A stretch of 64,000 nucleotides of DNA from an uncultured Lachnoclostridium sp. (GCA_944376715.1 CALWDO010000008.1:1-64000), one strand, 5' to 3'; counted from the first letter of the stretch, positions 35,015 to 42,800 are shown. Numbers and translations are program-made. The notes: generated by a model from the letters alone, not told the origin.

Positions 35015-36402
35015 ATTCTCACCTCCTCATCAAATTTAATCCGATAAACATGCGTACAGCCTTGGCAGCAACGTTCCTCGCCTCCACATAAATCGTCCAT
35101 TGATATCTTTTCCGTAATAATTCCCTGTCTTCCTGCCATATATGCCATAAATACATGTGCGGACTGAGTACCTCTCTCGTTCAGCCAGCGAGAAGAGCAG
35201 GCATTTACCCAGATAACACACCAGTCCAGTTCCGGATATTTGAAAGAAAGGCTTTCGAATTGGTAGTCTCCAGAGGTAAATGACGGCACCAACAACAAAT
35301 TAACTTTTAGGACTTCTGCTAATATCCTTAGATATTTTGTTATCAAAAAATCTTTACATATGGCGACCGCAATTCTTCCAATCCCATAACAATGCAAAAT
35401 ATATATACATCTGTCAGTTTCAATATCTTCTTTAGCACGCGGCCGCTTCATATCTACACCGTGATGCTTACATTGCTCAAAAATGGTCTCCCCCATCTCA
35501 TCCAAAACCGCACACGAATTTCTATGATTTTTCCACACGGTCGGACATACCGTTAATTTAGGAAAACCGTTATCCGGAAGTTCATTTCGGCCATACAATT
35601 CCTCACTCAAACAACTGATAATTTTATCCGATCCCAACATCTCAGGAAAAAGCAAAATATCCGCTTCTTTCTCTGCCGCCTTCTTTAATGTGATTGGCAT
35701 AATCTCCTGAAGTTCTTTCTCAACAAAATCAGTCATCGGTTTTACGGAAATATAGCAACTATTATCTCTCTCGTATATTTCTGTTACTTCTACTACCTTT
35801 TTGTCTATGCCCGGAGAGACTGCAATTCGAAATTCCCCTCGCTTCAATGCCATATTGAAAAAACTTTTTGGCATAAGAATATGTCTCGCTGCATATCCCT
35901 CCATATCTTTCACGCGTATATAATAAAAGTTTCTCAGATAATAATAAATGCTGTAGGAAGTATATGCATCCCTGTTTTTGTGTTCCCATCTGCACATGGT
36001 CCGTGGCAACAAATACAGCCTGCATTCGTCCACGTTGTTATTCAGCCCATGAAAAACATACCAGTCTTCATCTGTTGGAATGCAATCGTAAAAAGAGTCT
36101 TCCAGAAAGCCGTCTAAACATCTCACGAGAAATACCATTTCCCACATATCCTCACAATGAGAACTTTCATATTCCAGATCCTGAATTAAAGTGCTGTTTG
36201 CAAGACGAAATTCTGATAATTCTGCAACATTTAATGTTTCTTTATCAAATAGATCAGGAAATTTATCTTTTAATTTCAATAAAATTGTATTTTCATAATC
36301 CATTTTTATATTCCGCATTTTTTCAAAATCACGTTCATTTAAACGGTTTATTAGAATATTCAGAATACGCGCAAATATATTGTACAAATATTGAACATAC
36401 AT
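35011..36402 (-). CDS. Nitrilase-superfamily protein with unknown N-terminal domain
   Basis: 463 residues. Residues 1-185 match no family I know. Residues 190-440 are a carbon-nitrogen hydrolase domain with an apparently complete catalytic triad: Glu254 in ILLFPEM, Lys312 in FEQCKHHGVD and Cys349 in GRIAVAICKDFL. LLLVPSFTSG and a WCVIWVNACSS strand follow, as the family requires. An amidase, nitrilase or acyltransferase activity on an unknown small molecule or protein is expected. Nitrilase domains also occur in some anti-phage reverse transcriptases, so a defence role is conceivable (inference). ATG 36402 follows AGGGGGG; an in-frame upstream start at 36426 has no site. First gene of the operon. 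Confidence 0.75.
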   Translation of the reverse strand: MYVQYLYNIFARILNILINRLNERDFEKMRNIKMDYENTILLKLKDKFPDLFDKETLNVAELSEFRLANSTLIQDLEYESSHCEDMWEMVFLVRCLDGFLEDSFYDCIPTDEDWYVFHGLNNNVDECRLYLLPRTMCRWEHKNRDAYTSYSIYYYLRNFYYIRVKDMEGYAARHILMPKSFFNMALKRGEFRIAVSPGIDKKVVEVTEIYERDNSCYISVKPMTDFVEKELQEIMPITLKKAAEKEADILLFPEMLGSDKIISCLSEELYGRNELPDNGFPKLTVCPTVWKNHRNSCAVLDEMGETIFEQCKHHGVDMKRPRAKEDIETDRCIYILHCYGIGRIAVAICKDFLITKYLRILAEVLKVNLLLVPSFTSGDYQFESLSFKYPELDWCVIWVNACSSRWLNERGTQSAHVFMAYMAGRQGIITEKISMDDLCGGEERCCQGCTHVYRIKFDEEVRI

Positions 36403-36424
36403 TTTGATCCCCCCTCTATAATAC

Positions 36425-36453
36425 AAAATAACATACTTTTTTCAGTTTTTCAA
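36425..36453 (-). promoter_or_regulatory. Probable promoter of the nitrilase operon
   Basis: On the minus strand TTGAAA (36453-36448) and TATTTT (36430-36425) are 17 bases apart, just upstream of the AGGGGGG ribosome site. An alternative -10, TATTAT, lies six bases downstream. ACTGAA-type direct repeats surround the -35 box. Confidence 0.4.
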
Positions 36454-36508
36454 TTATTATTCAGTTTTTATTCAGGAATCGAAAAATAGAAAAAAAACAA
36501 AATACCCC

Positions 36509-36539
36509 TTGAAGGTGACCTAACGTCACCTTCTATAAT
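36509..36539 (+). promoter_or_regulatory. MerR-type promoter and operator before rfbB (19-bp spacer with dyad)
   Basis: TTGAAG (36509-36514) and a consensus TATAAT (36534-36539) are 19 bases apart. The perfect dyad GAAGGTGAC-N5-GTCACCTTC (36511-36533) fills the spacer. An overlong spacer containing a palindrome is the signature of promoters activated by MerR-family proteins, which twist the DNA to realign the boxes. It is oriented towards rfbB, whose ATG is about 70 bases after the predicted start. The regulator is unknown; the MerR-methyltransferase at 32485 is the only MerR protein in the window. Confidence 0.65.
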
Positions 36540-36614
36540 AGGGTCAACGACGAGATTTGACGATACCGGTACATCCGGGCGACTTAAGAGAATCACAGGG
36601 AAAAGGAGAAAATC

Positions 36615-37643
36615 ATGAGCAAGAAAACCATTATCGTGACCGGCGGAGCCGGTTTCATCGGAAGCAATTTTATTTTCCACATGCTGGACAAATATCCGGA
36701 CTACCGGATCATATGTCTGGACTGCCTGACCTATGCGGGCAATCTGTCCACGCTGGCTCCGGTCATGGACAACCCCAACTTCCGTTTCGTAAAAGAAAGC
36801 ATCACGGACCGTGACGCCGTATACCGTCTGTTTGAGGAAGAACATCCGGATATGGTGGTCAATTTCGCAGCGGAGAGCCATGTAGACCGTTCCATCGAGA
36901 ATCCGGAGATCTTCCTGACCACCAATATCATCGGCACTTCCGTCCTCATGGACGCCTGCCGCAAATACGGCATTGAACGCTACCATCAGGTGTCCACCGA
37001 CGAGGTCTACGGCGATCTGCCTCTGGACCGCCCGGATCTGTTTTTCACCGAAGAGACGCCGATCCATACGTCCAGCCCGTACTCTTCCAGCAAGGCAGGC
37101 GCGGACCTTCTGGTGTTGGCATACCACCGCACCTACGGTCTGCCCGTAACCATCAGCCGCTGTTCCAACAACTACGGCCCCTACCACTTCCCGGAGAAAC
37201 TGATCCCGCTGATGATCGCCAACGCGCTGAACGACAAGCCTCTTCCGGTATACGGAAAAGGTGAGAACGTCCGCGACTGGCTCTATGTGGAAGATCATTG
37301 CAAAGCCATCGACCTGATCATTCACAAAGGACGCGTGGGTGAAGTATACAACGTAGGCGGCCACAACGAGATGAGAAATATCGATATCGTGAAGCTGATT
37401 TGCAAGGAGCTTGGCAAACCGGAGAGCCTGATCACCTTTGTCGCGGACCGCAAAGGCCACGACATGCGCTATGCCATCGATCCCACCAAGATTCACAATG
37501 AGCTGGGATGGCTGCCGGAGACCAGATTTGAAGACGGCATCAAGAAAACGATCAAATGGTATCTGGAGCACAAGGACTGGTGGGAGACCATCATCTCCGG
37601 AGAATACCAGAATTATTATGAGAAAATGTATGGCAACCGTTAA
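36615..37643 (+). CDS. rfbB: dTDP-glucose 4,6-dehydratase
   Basis: 342 residues, the normal family size. NAD-binding GGAGFIGSNF lies at residues 10-19. LDCLTYAGNLSTL is diagnostic of RfbB/RmlB, the catalytic VSTDEVYGDLP (Asp-Glu pair) is near 125, and SPYSSSKAGADLLVLAYHRT holds the active-site Tyr and Lys. The nucleotide-binding NNYGPYHFPEKLIPLMI and VRDWLYVEDHCKAI follow. It converts dTDP-glucose to dTDP-4-keto-6-deoxyglucose for dTDP-L-rhamnose. The start has AAAAGGAG eight bases upstream. rfbD follows 20 bases downstream; rfbA and rfbC are not in the window. Confidence 0.95.
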   Translation: MSKKTIIVTGGAGFIGSNFIFHMLDKYPDYRIICLDCLTYAGNLSTLAPVMDNPNFRFVKESITDRDAVYRLFEEEHPDMVVNFAAESHVDRSIENPEIFLTTNIIGTSVLMDACRKYGIERYHQVSTDEVYGDLPLDRPDLFFTEETPIHTSSPYSSSKAGADLLVLAYHRTYGLPVTISRCSNNYGPYHFPEKLIPLMIANALNDKPLPVYGKGENVRDWLYVEDHCKAIDLIIHKGRVGEVYNVGGHNEMRNIDIVKLICKELGKPESLITFVADRKGHDMRYAIDPTKIHNELGWLPETRFEDGIKKTIKWYLEHKDWWETIISGEYQNYYEKMYGNR

Positions 37644-37663
37644 GCAGAAGGAGGAATCACAAA

Positions 37664-38596
37664 ATGAAAATATTTGTAACCGGTGTGGGCGGACAGCTGG
37701 GACATGATGTGATGAACGAGCTGGCCGGAAGAGGATATGAAGGAATCGGTTCCGATATCGCACCTGTATACAGCGGTATTCAGGACGGCACCGCTGTGAC
37801 GCAGATGCCTTATGTGCCCCTGGATATTACGGACCGGGCTTCCGTGGATCAGATTCTTTCAGATCTGCGTCCCGACGTGGTTGTGCACTGCGCCGCATGG
37901 ACGGCTGTGGATATGGCGGAAGACGACGACAAGGTAGAGAAAGTACGTCAGGTCAACGCCGCAGGGACGGAAAATATCGCTCTAGCCTGCAAAAAGCTGG
38001 ACTGCAAGATGGTTTACCTGTCCACCGACTATGTATTTGACGGCCAGGGAACAGAGGCCTGGCAGCCGGACTGCAAAGATTATAAGCCGCTGAACGTATA
38101 CGGTCAGACCAAGCTGGAAGGAGAACTGGCTGTTTCCTCCAATCTGGAGAAATATTTCATCGTACGTATCGCCTGGGTCTTCGGCGTCAACGGAAAGAAT
38201 TTTATCAAGACTATGCTGAATCTGGGCAAAACCCACGATCATCTGCGGGTTGTCAACGACCAGATCGGCACTCCTACCTACACGTACGACCTGGCGCGGC
38301 TTCTGGTGGACATGATCGAGACGGACAAATACGGATATTATCACGCCACCAACGAAGGCGGCTATATCAGCTGGTATGATTTCACCGTGGAGATCTTCCG
38401 CCAGGCTGCGGAGTTGGGACACCCGGAATACAGCGCCGTTACCGTGACTCCGGTCACCACGGAAGAATATGGCGAGTCCAAGGCCAGACGACCTTTTAAT
38501 TCCCGTCTGGATAAAAGCAAGCTGACCGCCAACGGATTCACGCCTCTGCCCACCTGGCAGGACGCGCTGCACCGTTATCTGAAAATAGTCCTGTAA
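37664..38596 (+). CDS. rfbD: dTDP-4-dehydrorhamnose reductase
   Basis: 310 residues. VTGVGGQLGHDVMNEL is the NAD(P)H-binding motif at residues 5-20. VHCAAWTAVDMAEDD, YLSTDYVFDGQGTEAW, then the catalytic YGQTKLEGE (YxxxK) and RIAWVFGVNGKNFI are all RmlD hallmarks, and the C-terminal DKSKLTANGFTPLPTWQDAL matches the family end. It makes the final reduction to dTDP-L-rhamnose. It follows rfbB after 20 bases with AGAAGGAGG before the ATG, in one transcript ending at the hairpin at 38617-38650. The rhamnose may serve the GT2 enzyme at 12395, which is inference. Confidence 0.93.
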   Translation: MKIFVTGVGGQLGHDVMNELAGRGYEGIGSDIAPVYSGIQDGTAVTQMPYVPLDITDRASVDQILSDLRPDVVVHCAAWTAVDMAEDDDKVEKVRQVNAAGTENIALACKKLDCKMVYLSTDYVFDGQGTEAWQPDCKDYKPLNVYGQTKLEGELAVSSNLEKYFIVRIAWVFGVNGKNFIKTMLNLGKTHDHLRVVNDQIGTPTYTYDLARLLVDMIETDKYGYYHATNEGGYISWYDFTVEIFRQAAELGHPEYSAVTVTPVTTEEYGESKARRPFNSRLDKSKLTANGFTPLPTWQDALHRYLKIVL

Positions 38597-38616
38597 AGCC
38601 GAAATATAGGGTGCGC

Positions 38617-38650
38617 AAAAAGCAGTCTGTTTAAAACGGGCTGCTTTTTT
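38617..38650 (+). terminator. Terminator of rfbBD
   Basis: AAAAGCAG (38618-38625) pairs with CTGCTTTT (38641-38648), with a G-U-containing inner stem between them and a following T-run. It lies about 20 bases after the rfbD stop. Confidence 0.8.
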
Positions 38651-38683
38651 GTTTTCTGATTATTTGACCATTTCTCTGTCATT

Positions 38684-38711
38684 TTCGACATTTTCCCACG
38701 TTATATATAAG
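38684..38711 (+). promoter_or_regulatory. Spo0A-box-like site overlapping a promoter
   Basis: TTCGACA at 38684-38690 is the exact reverse complement of the core Spo0A box TGTCGAA and is followed by TTTT, as in many 0A boxes. It coincides with a possible -35 (TTCGAC) 16 bases from TATAAG at 38706-38711. The site precedes an XRE regulator and a Spo0A_C-like gene, which makes the match suggestive, but a seven-base core occurs often by chance. Confidence 0.4.
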
Positions 38712-38794
38712 ATACCCTGAGGTGCGCCTCATGGTAAATTCATCCATTTCCAGTAAAATTTTCATAGAATCTGTCGGAATAAGGGGTTTTCATC

Positions 38795-39061
38795 ATGCAT
38801 CAGTATCAGTCACTGTTGAAAGATTTTCTCATGGTCCGTGTACACAGCTATCGGCTTACTTTGCAGTGCTCCCAGGAACGCATGGCTGAAAAACTTCGCA
38901 TTTCACCGCGGTCTTACATCGATCTGGAACGCGGGAAATATGGCTTCTCTGCGGCCACCTTCGCATTCTTCCTTCTCATTTTGCCTGAAGACGACGTGCT
39001 GGATCTTCTCCGGAGTCTTCGGAAGCTGATTGACAAGGAGGACAACCACGATGCAGCCTGA
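38795..39061 (+). CDS. XRE-family helix-turn-helix regulator
   Basis: 88 residues, a single cro/CI-type helix-turn-helix: RLTLQCSQERMAEKLRISPR and SYIDLERGKYGFSAATFAFF cover helices 1-5 (about residues 20-60), and the short C-terminal helix LLRSLRKLIDKED may dimerise. DNA-binding regulator of unknown target. The ATG has AAGGGG upstream. Its last 11 bases overlap the start of the Spo0A_C-like gene, so the two are translationally coupled and likely act together. Its role in capsule or rhamnose control is suggested only by location. Confidence 0.8.
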   Translation: MHQYQSLLKDFLMVRVHSYRLTLQCSQERMAEKLRISPRSYIDLERGKYGFSAATFAFFLLILPEDDVLDLLRSLRKLIDKEDNHDAA

Positions 39062-39398
39062 CGCACATACGCTTTGGAAAATCTATGCGCTTCTGCAGCA
39101 GATGGGCGCGTCCTCCAGTTATACCGGATTTTTTCATACCGCTTACGCCGTATTTCTCACTATTGGAGAACCGCGCCGGCTTCTGCTGGTGACCAAATGG
39201 CTCTATCCGGATGTGGCGGAATATTTCCACACATCCTGGTCCGCCGTGGAACGCAATATCCGCACAGTTGTCGACCTGGTCTGGAAATCACATCCGGAGC
39301 AGCTGTCCCGGATCGCAGGATATCCGCTGGAGAAACGGCCGTCCTCGTCTCAATTCATCTTTATTCTGGCGGAGTATCTGTCTGCCGACTCTACCTGA
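39051..39398 (+). CDS. Stand-alone Spo0A C-terminal-domain-like DNA-binding protein
   Basis: 115 residues that align along their length with the sporulation regulator's DNA-binding domain. TLWKIYALLQQMGASSSYTG corresponds to the initial helices. The middle LLLVTKWLYPDVAEYF, TSWSAVERNIRTVVDLVWKS and IAGYPLEKRPSSSQFIFILA match the I-T-LYP.(I/V)A, T...VER.IR.(A/V)(I/V)..AW and P(T/S)..(E/Q)FI motifs of Spo0A_C. No receiver domain is present, so phosphorelay control is absent. Start ATG 39051 has AAGGAGG nine bases upstream. It overlaps the XRE gene by 11 bases and the dgt 3' end by 8 on the other strand. Confidence 0.75.
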   Translation: MQPDAHTLWKIYALLQQMGASSSYTGFFHTAYAVFLTIGEPRRLLLVTKWLYPDVAEYFHTSWSAVERNIRTVVDLVWKSHPEQLSRIAGYPLEKRPSSSQFIFILAEYLSADST

Positions 39399-40800
39399 TC
39401 CCGCCAAGCTCCTGATACATCTCTTTCGCATAACTGTCCGTCATGCCGCAGATCTCATCCGTGACCAGCAAAAGCCGCAGATACAGCCGCTCTGTCTCGT
39501 CTTTTCCTTTTGCGTAGACATGGTAGATGGCTCTGTAATTTTCCGAGATGAGGCTCATCAGCTTCTCCTGCACCGCCGTCATGGGCTCGTCCGAATCATA
39601 GCGGATGGCCGCGTCCACAAAACGCTCCAGAAGGAAACTGAAGATGGCGTCCGCTCCGACTTCCAGCTTCAGGATCGGAGCAGATATGAAAGCATAGCGG
39701 TAGGCAATATCTCCCAGCTCTTTCATCATCAGCGTGCCCGGCATGCCGTCCAGCAGTTCCTTTTTATAGGTTCCTTCCATCAGTTCCTCATAATGACGGA
39801 CAAAACCGGCCGTAGCGCTGCGGATCATCTTTCCCTGGACCTGGACCGTCCAGTTCTGTACGGCGTTGGCGTCGGGCCGGGTGATCCCTTTCTCGATCGC
39901 CCTGGTCCTGCGCCGCTCCAGAAGGGCCACCATATCCTTATAATCCCCGTCCTGCTCCTCCGGGCGGTAGTCTTTCAGCTCCTGCACCAACCGCTCGAAG
40001 GTAATACACCCTTTCTTGAACGCGTCTTCAATATCCGCTGTCCGGTAGGCGATATCGTCCGCCGCTTCCAGCACGAACGCCAGCGGGTGGCGTTTTCCGA
40101 AGGTTCCGGTGCTCTCCTGAATCTCCTGAAACACTTCCCTGTCCGCGTAAAAATATCCCATCTTTTTTGTACGGATATCGCCGCTCTTTTTATCGATCTC
40201 CAGCGAAGATACCGGATACTTTATGATCGTGCCTAAAAGTCCCTTGGTCAGATTCATGCCGTGCTCGTCTACCAGGTAATGCAGCTTCGTCACCAGCCGG
40301 AGAGCCTGGGTGTTGCCCTCACACTCATAGAAATCCGCCTGCATCTGCGGATTCAGCACTTCGGTCAGCGGCCTGCCTTTCCATCTGAGCTCCGGCATCT
40401 TCCTGCGGAACCAGTCCCGGATAGCAGTCTCGCCAAAATGCCCGAAAGGAGGGTTCCCGATATCATGCAGAAGTCCCGCGCACTGCAGGATATCGCAGAC
40501 GTCCGCCTTATAGGAAGTAAGGAACTGCGGATCCTTGATATTTCTCAGGATCTCCTCCGAAATATTCTGCCCCAGAGATTTCGCGAAGGAGGATACCTCC
40601 AGCGAATGGGTCAGTCTGGTCCGGATGAAATCGCTGCGGTCCAGGGGAAAGACCTGTGTCTTATCCTGAAGCCTGCGGAAGGACGCGCTCCCGATGATCC
40701 TGTGATAATCTTTTTCAAATTCCGTCCGCAGATCCCCGGATCCGGGGCGGCCGCGGTATGCCCGGATCCGGTCCGGGCAGAGCAGTTTCTGCCATTCCAT
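39391..40800 (-). CDS. dgt: Deoxyguanosinetriphosphate triphosphohydrolase (HD family)
   Basis: 469 residues. The HD-domain metal ligands are visible: RLTHSLEVSSFAKSLG near residue 63, GLLHDIGNPPFGHFGE near 110 (HD), and AADDIAYRTADIEDAFKKG near 230 (final Asp). The start region YHRIIGSASFRRLQDKTQVF is typical of dGTPase/dNTPase proteins. It removes triphosphate from dNTPs, keeping the dNTP pool balanced; related enzymes also restrict phage. AAGGCGGG lies before the ATG. It stands alone and converges with the Spo0A_C-like gene, overlapping it by eight bases. Confidence 0.9.
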   Translation of the reverse strand: MEWQKLLCPDRIRAYRGRPGSGDLRTEFEKDYHRIIGSASFRRLQDKTQVFPLDRSDFIRTRLTHSLEVSSFAKSLGQNISEEILRNIKDPQFLTSYKADVCDILQCAGLLHDIGNPPFGHFGETAIRDWFRRKMPELRWKGRPLTEVLNPQMQADFYECEGNTQALRLVTKLHYLVDEHGMNLTKGLLGTIIKYPVSSLEIDKKSGDIRTKKMGYFYADREVFQEIQESTGTFGKRHPLAFVLEAADDIAYRTADIEDAFKKGCITFERLVQELKDYRPEEQDGDYKDMVALLERRRTRAIEKGITRPDANAVQNWTVQVQGKMIRSATAGFVRHYEELMEGTYKKELLDGMPGTLMMKELGDIAYRYAFISAPILKLEVGADAIFSFLLERFVDAAIRYDSDEPMTAVQEKLMSLISENYRAIYHVYAKGKDETERLYLRLLLVTDEICGMTDSYAKEMYQELGGIR

Positions 40801-40947
40801 AGATTTTCCCGCCTTCTCTAAATACTATATATAAAGTATCATACCTTTCTTAAAAGTCCAATGATTTTTTGTGTATAACTTCTTCCAAACCGGTCATAAT
40901 ATAACTAAACGAAAGATAAATTGAATACTTATCCTCCCCTTTGAAGG

Positions 40948-40985
40948 TCCGTCTGCTGCGCATCGCCGCGGCAGGCGGATTTTTT
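40948..40985 (+). terminator. Orphan rho-independent terminator or attenuator
   Basis: TCCGTCTGC (40948-40956) pairs with GCAGGCGGA (40971-40979), followed by a run of six T. No plus-strand gene ends upstream, since dgt reads the other way. It could end a short untranslated transcript starting near 40850-40920, or be a leftover. It sits only 20 bases before the promoter of the DUF1836 gene. Confidence 0.6.
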
Positions 40986-41004
40986 GTCACATAGAAAAAA
41001 ATAC

Positions 41005-41033
41005 TTGTTATGTAGTTTTGAATACTATATAAT
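41005..41033 (+). promoter_or_regulatory. Promoter of the DUF1836 gene
   Basis: TTGTTA (41005-41010) and TATAAT (41028-41033) have a 17-base spacer. The predicted start near 41040 is only about 13 bases upstream of the ATG at 41053, so the leader is very short but still includes GAGGTGAT. Confidence 0.65.
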
Positions 41034-41052
41034 GAGTGGTGAGGTGATAAAT

Positions 41053-41670
41053 ATGACGATAGACCCGCAGGACATCCTGAGCAGCATACTCACCAGTCTG
41101 GACCGGATCGATTATATCAAACCGCAGGAGATTCCGAACATAGATCTGTATATGGATCAGGTGACCACGTTCATGGAAGAACATCTGCAGTCTTCCAAGC
41201 GCTATCCGGAGGACAAGATCCTGACCAAGACCATGATCAACAATTATGCCAAGAATCATCTGCTCCCGCCGCCTGACCGCAAAAAGTATTCCAAGGAGCA
41301 TATCCTTTTGTTAATCTATATTTATTATTATAAAGGGATTCTGTCCATTGGAGATATTGAGCGCCTTCTGGCGCCGCTGACGGAGCGCTTCTTCCACACG
41401 GACAATTCTCTGAACATGCAGGATATTTATGAAGAAGTATTCAGTCTTGAGAAGAGTGAAGTAGAGTATCTGAAAGAAGAAGTGATCCGGAAATACAAAC
41501 TGGCGTCTGATCTGTTCCCGGAAGCCAGCGAGGAGGACCGGCAGTTTCTGCAGATTTTTTCTTTCATCTGTCTGCTCAGCTTTGACGTATATGTGAAGAA
41601 ACAGGTGATCGAAAAGCTGATCGACCAGCTTCCCCAGAAAAATGATGGGAAAAAGCACCATAAGGAGTAA
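41053..41670 (+). CDS. DUF1836 protein (MerR-like HTH family)
   Basis: 205 residues. The central part LTKTMINNYAKNHLLPPPDR, then KYSKEHILLLIYIYYYKGIL and SIGDIERLLAPLTERFF, is the DUF1836 signature, a family of Firmicutes proteins resembling a MerR-type winged helix without a known ligand domain. The C-terminal half is helical. Cytoplasmic; role unknown, probably transcriptional. ATG 41053 has GAGGTGAT eight bases upstream; the longer frame to 40984 has no site. It is monocistronic between its promoter and the terminator at 41673-41719. Confidence 0.82.
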   Translation: MTIDPQDILSSILTSLDRIDYIKPQEIPNIDLYMDQVTTFMEEHLQSSKRYPEDKILTKTMINNYAKNHLLPPPDRKKYSKEHILLLIYIYYYKGILSIGDIERLLAPLTERFFHTDNSLNMQDIYEEVFSLEKSEVEYLKEEVIRKYKLASDLFPEASEEDRQFLQIFSFICLLSFDVYVKKQVIEKLIDQLPQKNDGKKHHKE

Positions 41671-41672
41671 AA

Positions 41673-41719
41673 GAGCCGTACAGTTCCCGAACCCGGGATC
41701 CTGTACGGCTCCGTTTTTT
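41673..41719. terminator. Bidirectional terminator between DUF1836 and yerC genes
   Basis: GAGCCGTACAG (41673-41683) pairs perfectly with CTGTACGGCTC (41701-41711), with an inner CCCG/CGGG pair and T6 after. The stem touches the 3' ends of both converging genes. Confidence 0.9.
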
Positions 41720-42008
41720 ACTCTTCCTCCGTTCTTCGGAAAACCATGTCGTAACCGTCGTTTCCATAATTAAGCGAACGGTTCACACGGCTGATGGTGG
41801 CTGTAGAAGCGCCGGTCCTCTCGGCGATCTCCTGATACGTCTGTTTTTCCCTCAACAGCCTGGCCACCTCAAAGCGCTGGGACATGGACTGTATCTCATT
41901 GATCGTACATACGTCTTCAAAGAACTGATAGCACTCTTCCATGGACTGCAGACTCAGTATGGCACGGAAAAGCCCATCGGTCGCTTCATTGTGAATCTTT
42001 TTATTCAT
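41718..42008 (-). CDS. YerC/YecD-family TrpR-like regulator
   Basis: 96 residues. ILSLQSMEECYQFFEDVCTI, NEIQSMSQRFEVARLLREKQ, TYQEIAERTGASTATISRVN and RSLNYGNDGYDMVF match YerC/YecD, a TrpR-superfamily helix-turn-helix widely kept in Firmicutes. It is predicted to bind DNA as a dimer; the ligand is unknown. AAGGGGA precedes the ATG by about ten bases. It may be read with the PHP-HAD-purA genes upstream (75 bases from the PHP stop) or alone. Confidence 0.85.
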   Translation of the reverse strand: MNKKIHNEATDGLFRAILSLQSMEECYQFFEDVCTINEIQSMSQRFEVARLLREKQTYQEIAERTGASTATISRVNRSLNYGNDGYDMVFRRTEEE

Positions 42009-42083
42009 GTGTTCTGTATCCCCTTATATTTACGTCTTTTAGTATTTTAACACACTAAAATTGTAAAGTCCAGTCCCGCGCTC

Positions 42084-42800
42084 TTATCTGTATTTATTAA
42101 TATATTCCCGGATCTTTTTCTTATCGGTATTGATCACCAGCTCCTCCGGGAAATCTGTCTCTTCCAGAAGCGGATAGATCCTCTCGTGATTGCGCACATC
42201 CGTGAAGAAATGCGCGTCGCTGCCCATAATCACCGGCGTGCGGTATTTTTTGCAAAGATTCAGGATCTCAATGTCATTCCCCCGGGCATTCTGGCGGTAG
42301 CCATTGGGGTTCAGAGAATTGTTGTTGATCTCCAGCAGCGTATGATGCTCTTTCGCCGCCTGGACGATCGCCTCGTTGTCCAGCGGATACCGGCTGTCAT
42401 CCGGATGACCGATAATATTGATCAAGGGATTCCGGAGGGCGTTTACCACGCACTCCGTATTCCACTCCCGGCTTCCCGGCTTGATGCAGGGAATATGCAG
42501 ACTGGCAATGGTCAGATCCATCTGGGCCAGATCCTCCTGGCTCATGTCCACGGTTCCCTTCTCATCCAGGATATTCAGCTCGATCCCCAGCAGCAGTTCC
42601 AGATTCCCGTGCTGTCTGGGTACCACTCTCAGATTATGAAAATAGATCAGCTGGCAGCTTCCGGGCATCTGCGGAGCATGCTCTGTGATTCCGAATACTT
42701 CCAGTCCCTTATCCTGTGCCGCGCGGATCATCTCCATCATGGTATTGTAAGCATGTCCGCTCGCAATCGTATGTGTATGCACATCCACAAGATCTCTCAT
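42084..42800 (-). CDS. PHP-domain phosphatase (YcdX type)
   Basis: 238 residues. The PHP metal motifs are clear: VDVHTHTIASGHAYNTMMEM (HxH), FGITEHAPQMP (EH), LTIASLHIPC, INIIGHPDDSRYP, HHTLLEINNNSLNPNG and VIMGSDAHFFTDV (DxH). The length and pattern match YcdX-like PHP hydrolases, phosphoesterases with a trinuclear metal site and unknown substrate. The start overlaps the HAD stop in ATGA, so it is coupled to that gene. Cytoplasmic. Confidence 0.88.
   Translation of the reverse strand: MRDLVDVHTHTIASGHAYNTMMEMIRAAQDKGLEVFGITEHAPQMPGSCQLIYFHNLRVVPRQHGNLELLLGIELNILDEKGTVDMSQEDLAQMDLTIASLHIPCIKPGSREWNTECVVNALRNPLINIIGHPDDSRYPLDNEAIVQAAKEHHTLLEINNNSLNPNGYRQNARGNDIEILNLCKKYRTPVIMGSDAHFFTDVRNHERIYPLLEETDFPEELVINTDKKKIREYINKYR

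Noticed and set aside
36468-37763. 431-codon minus-strand frame over rfbB
   Set aside because: Lies opposite rfbB, which has all catalytic motifs; the translation has no family features.
39211-40236. 341-codon plus-strand frame over dgt
   Set aside because: Opposite dgt, and overlaps the Spo0A_C-like gene in another frame.
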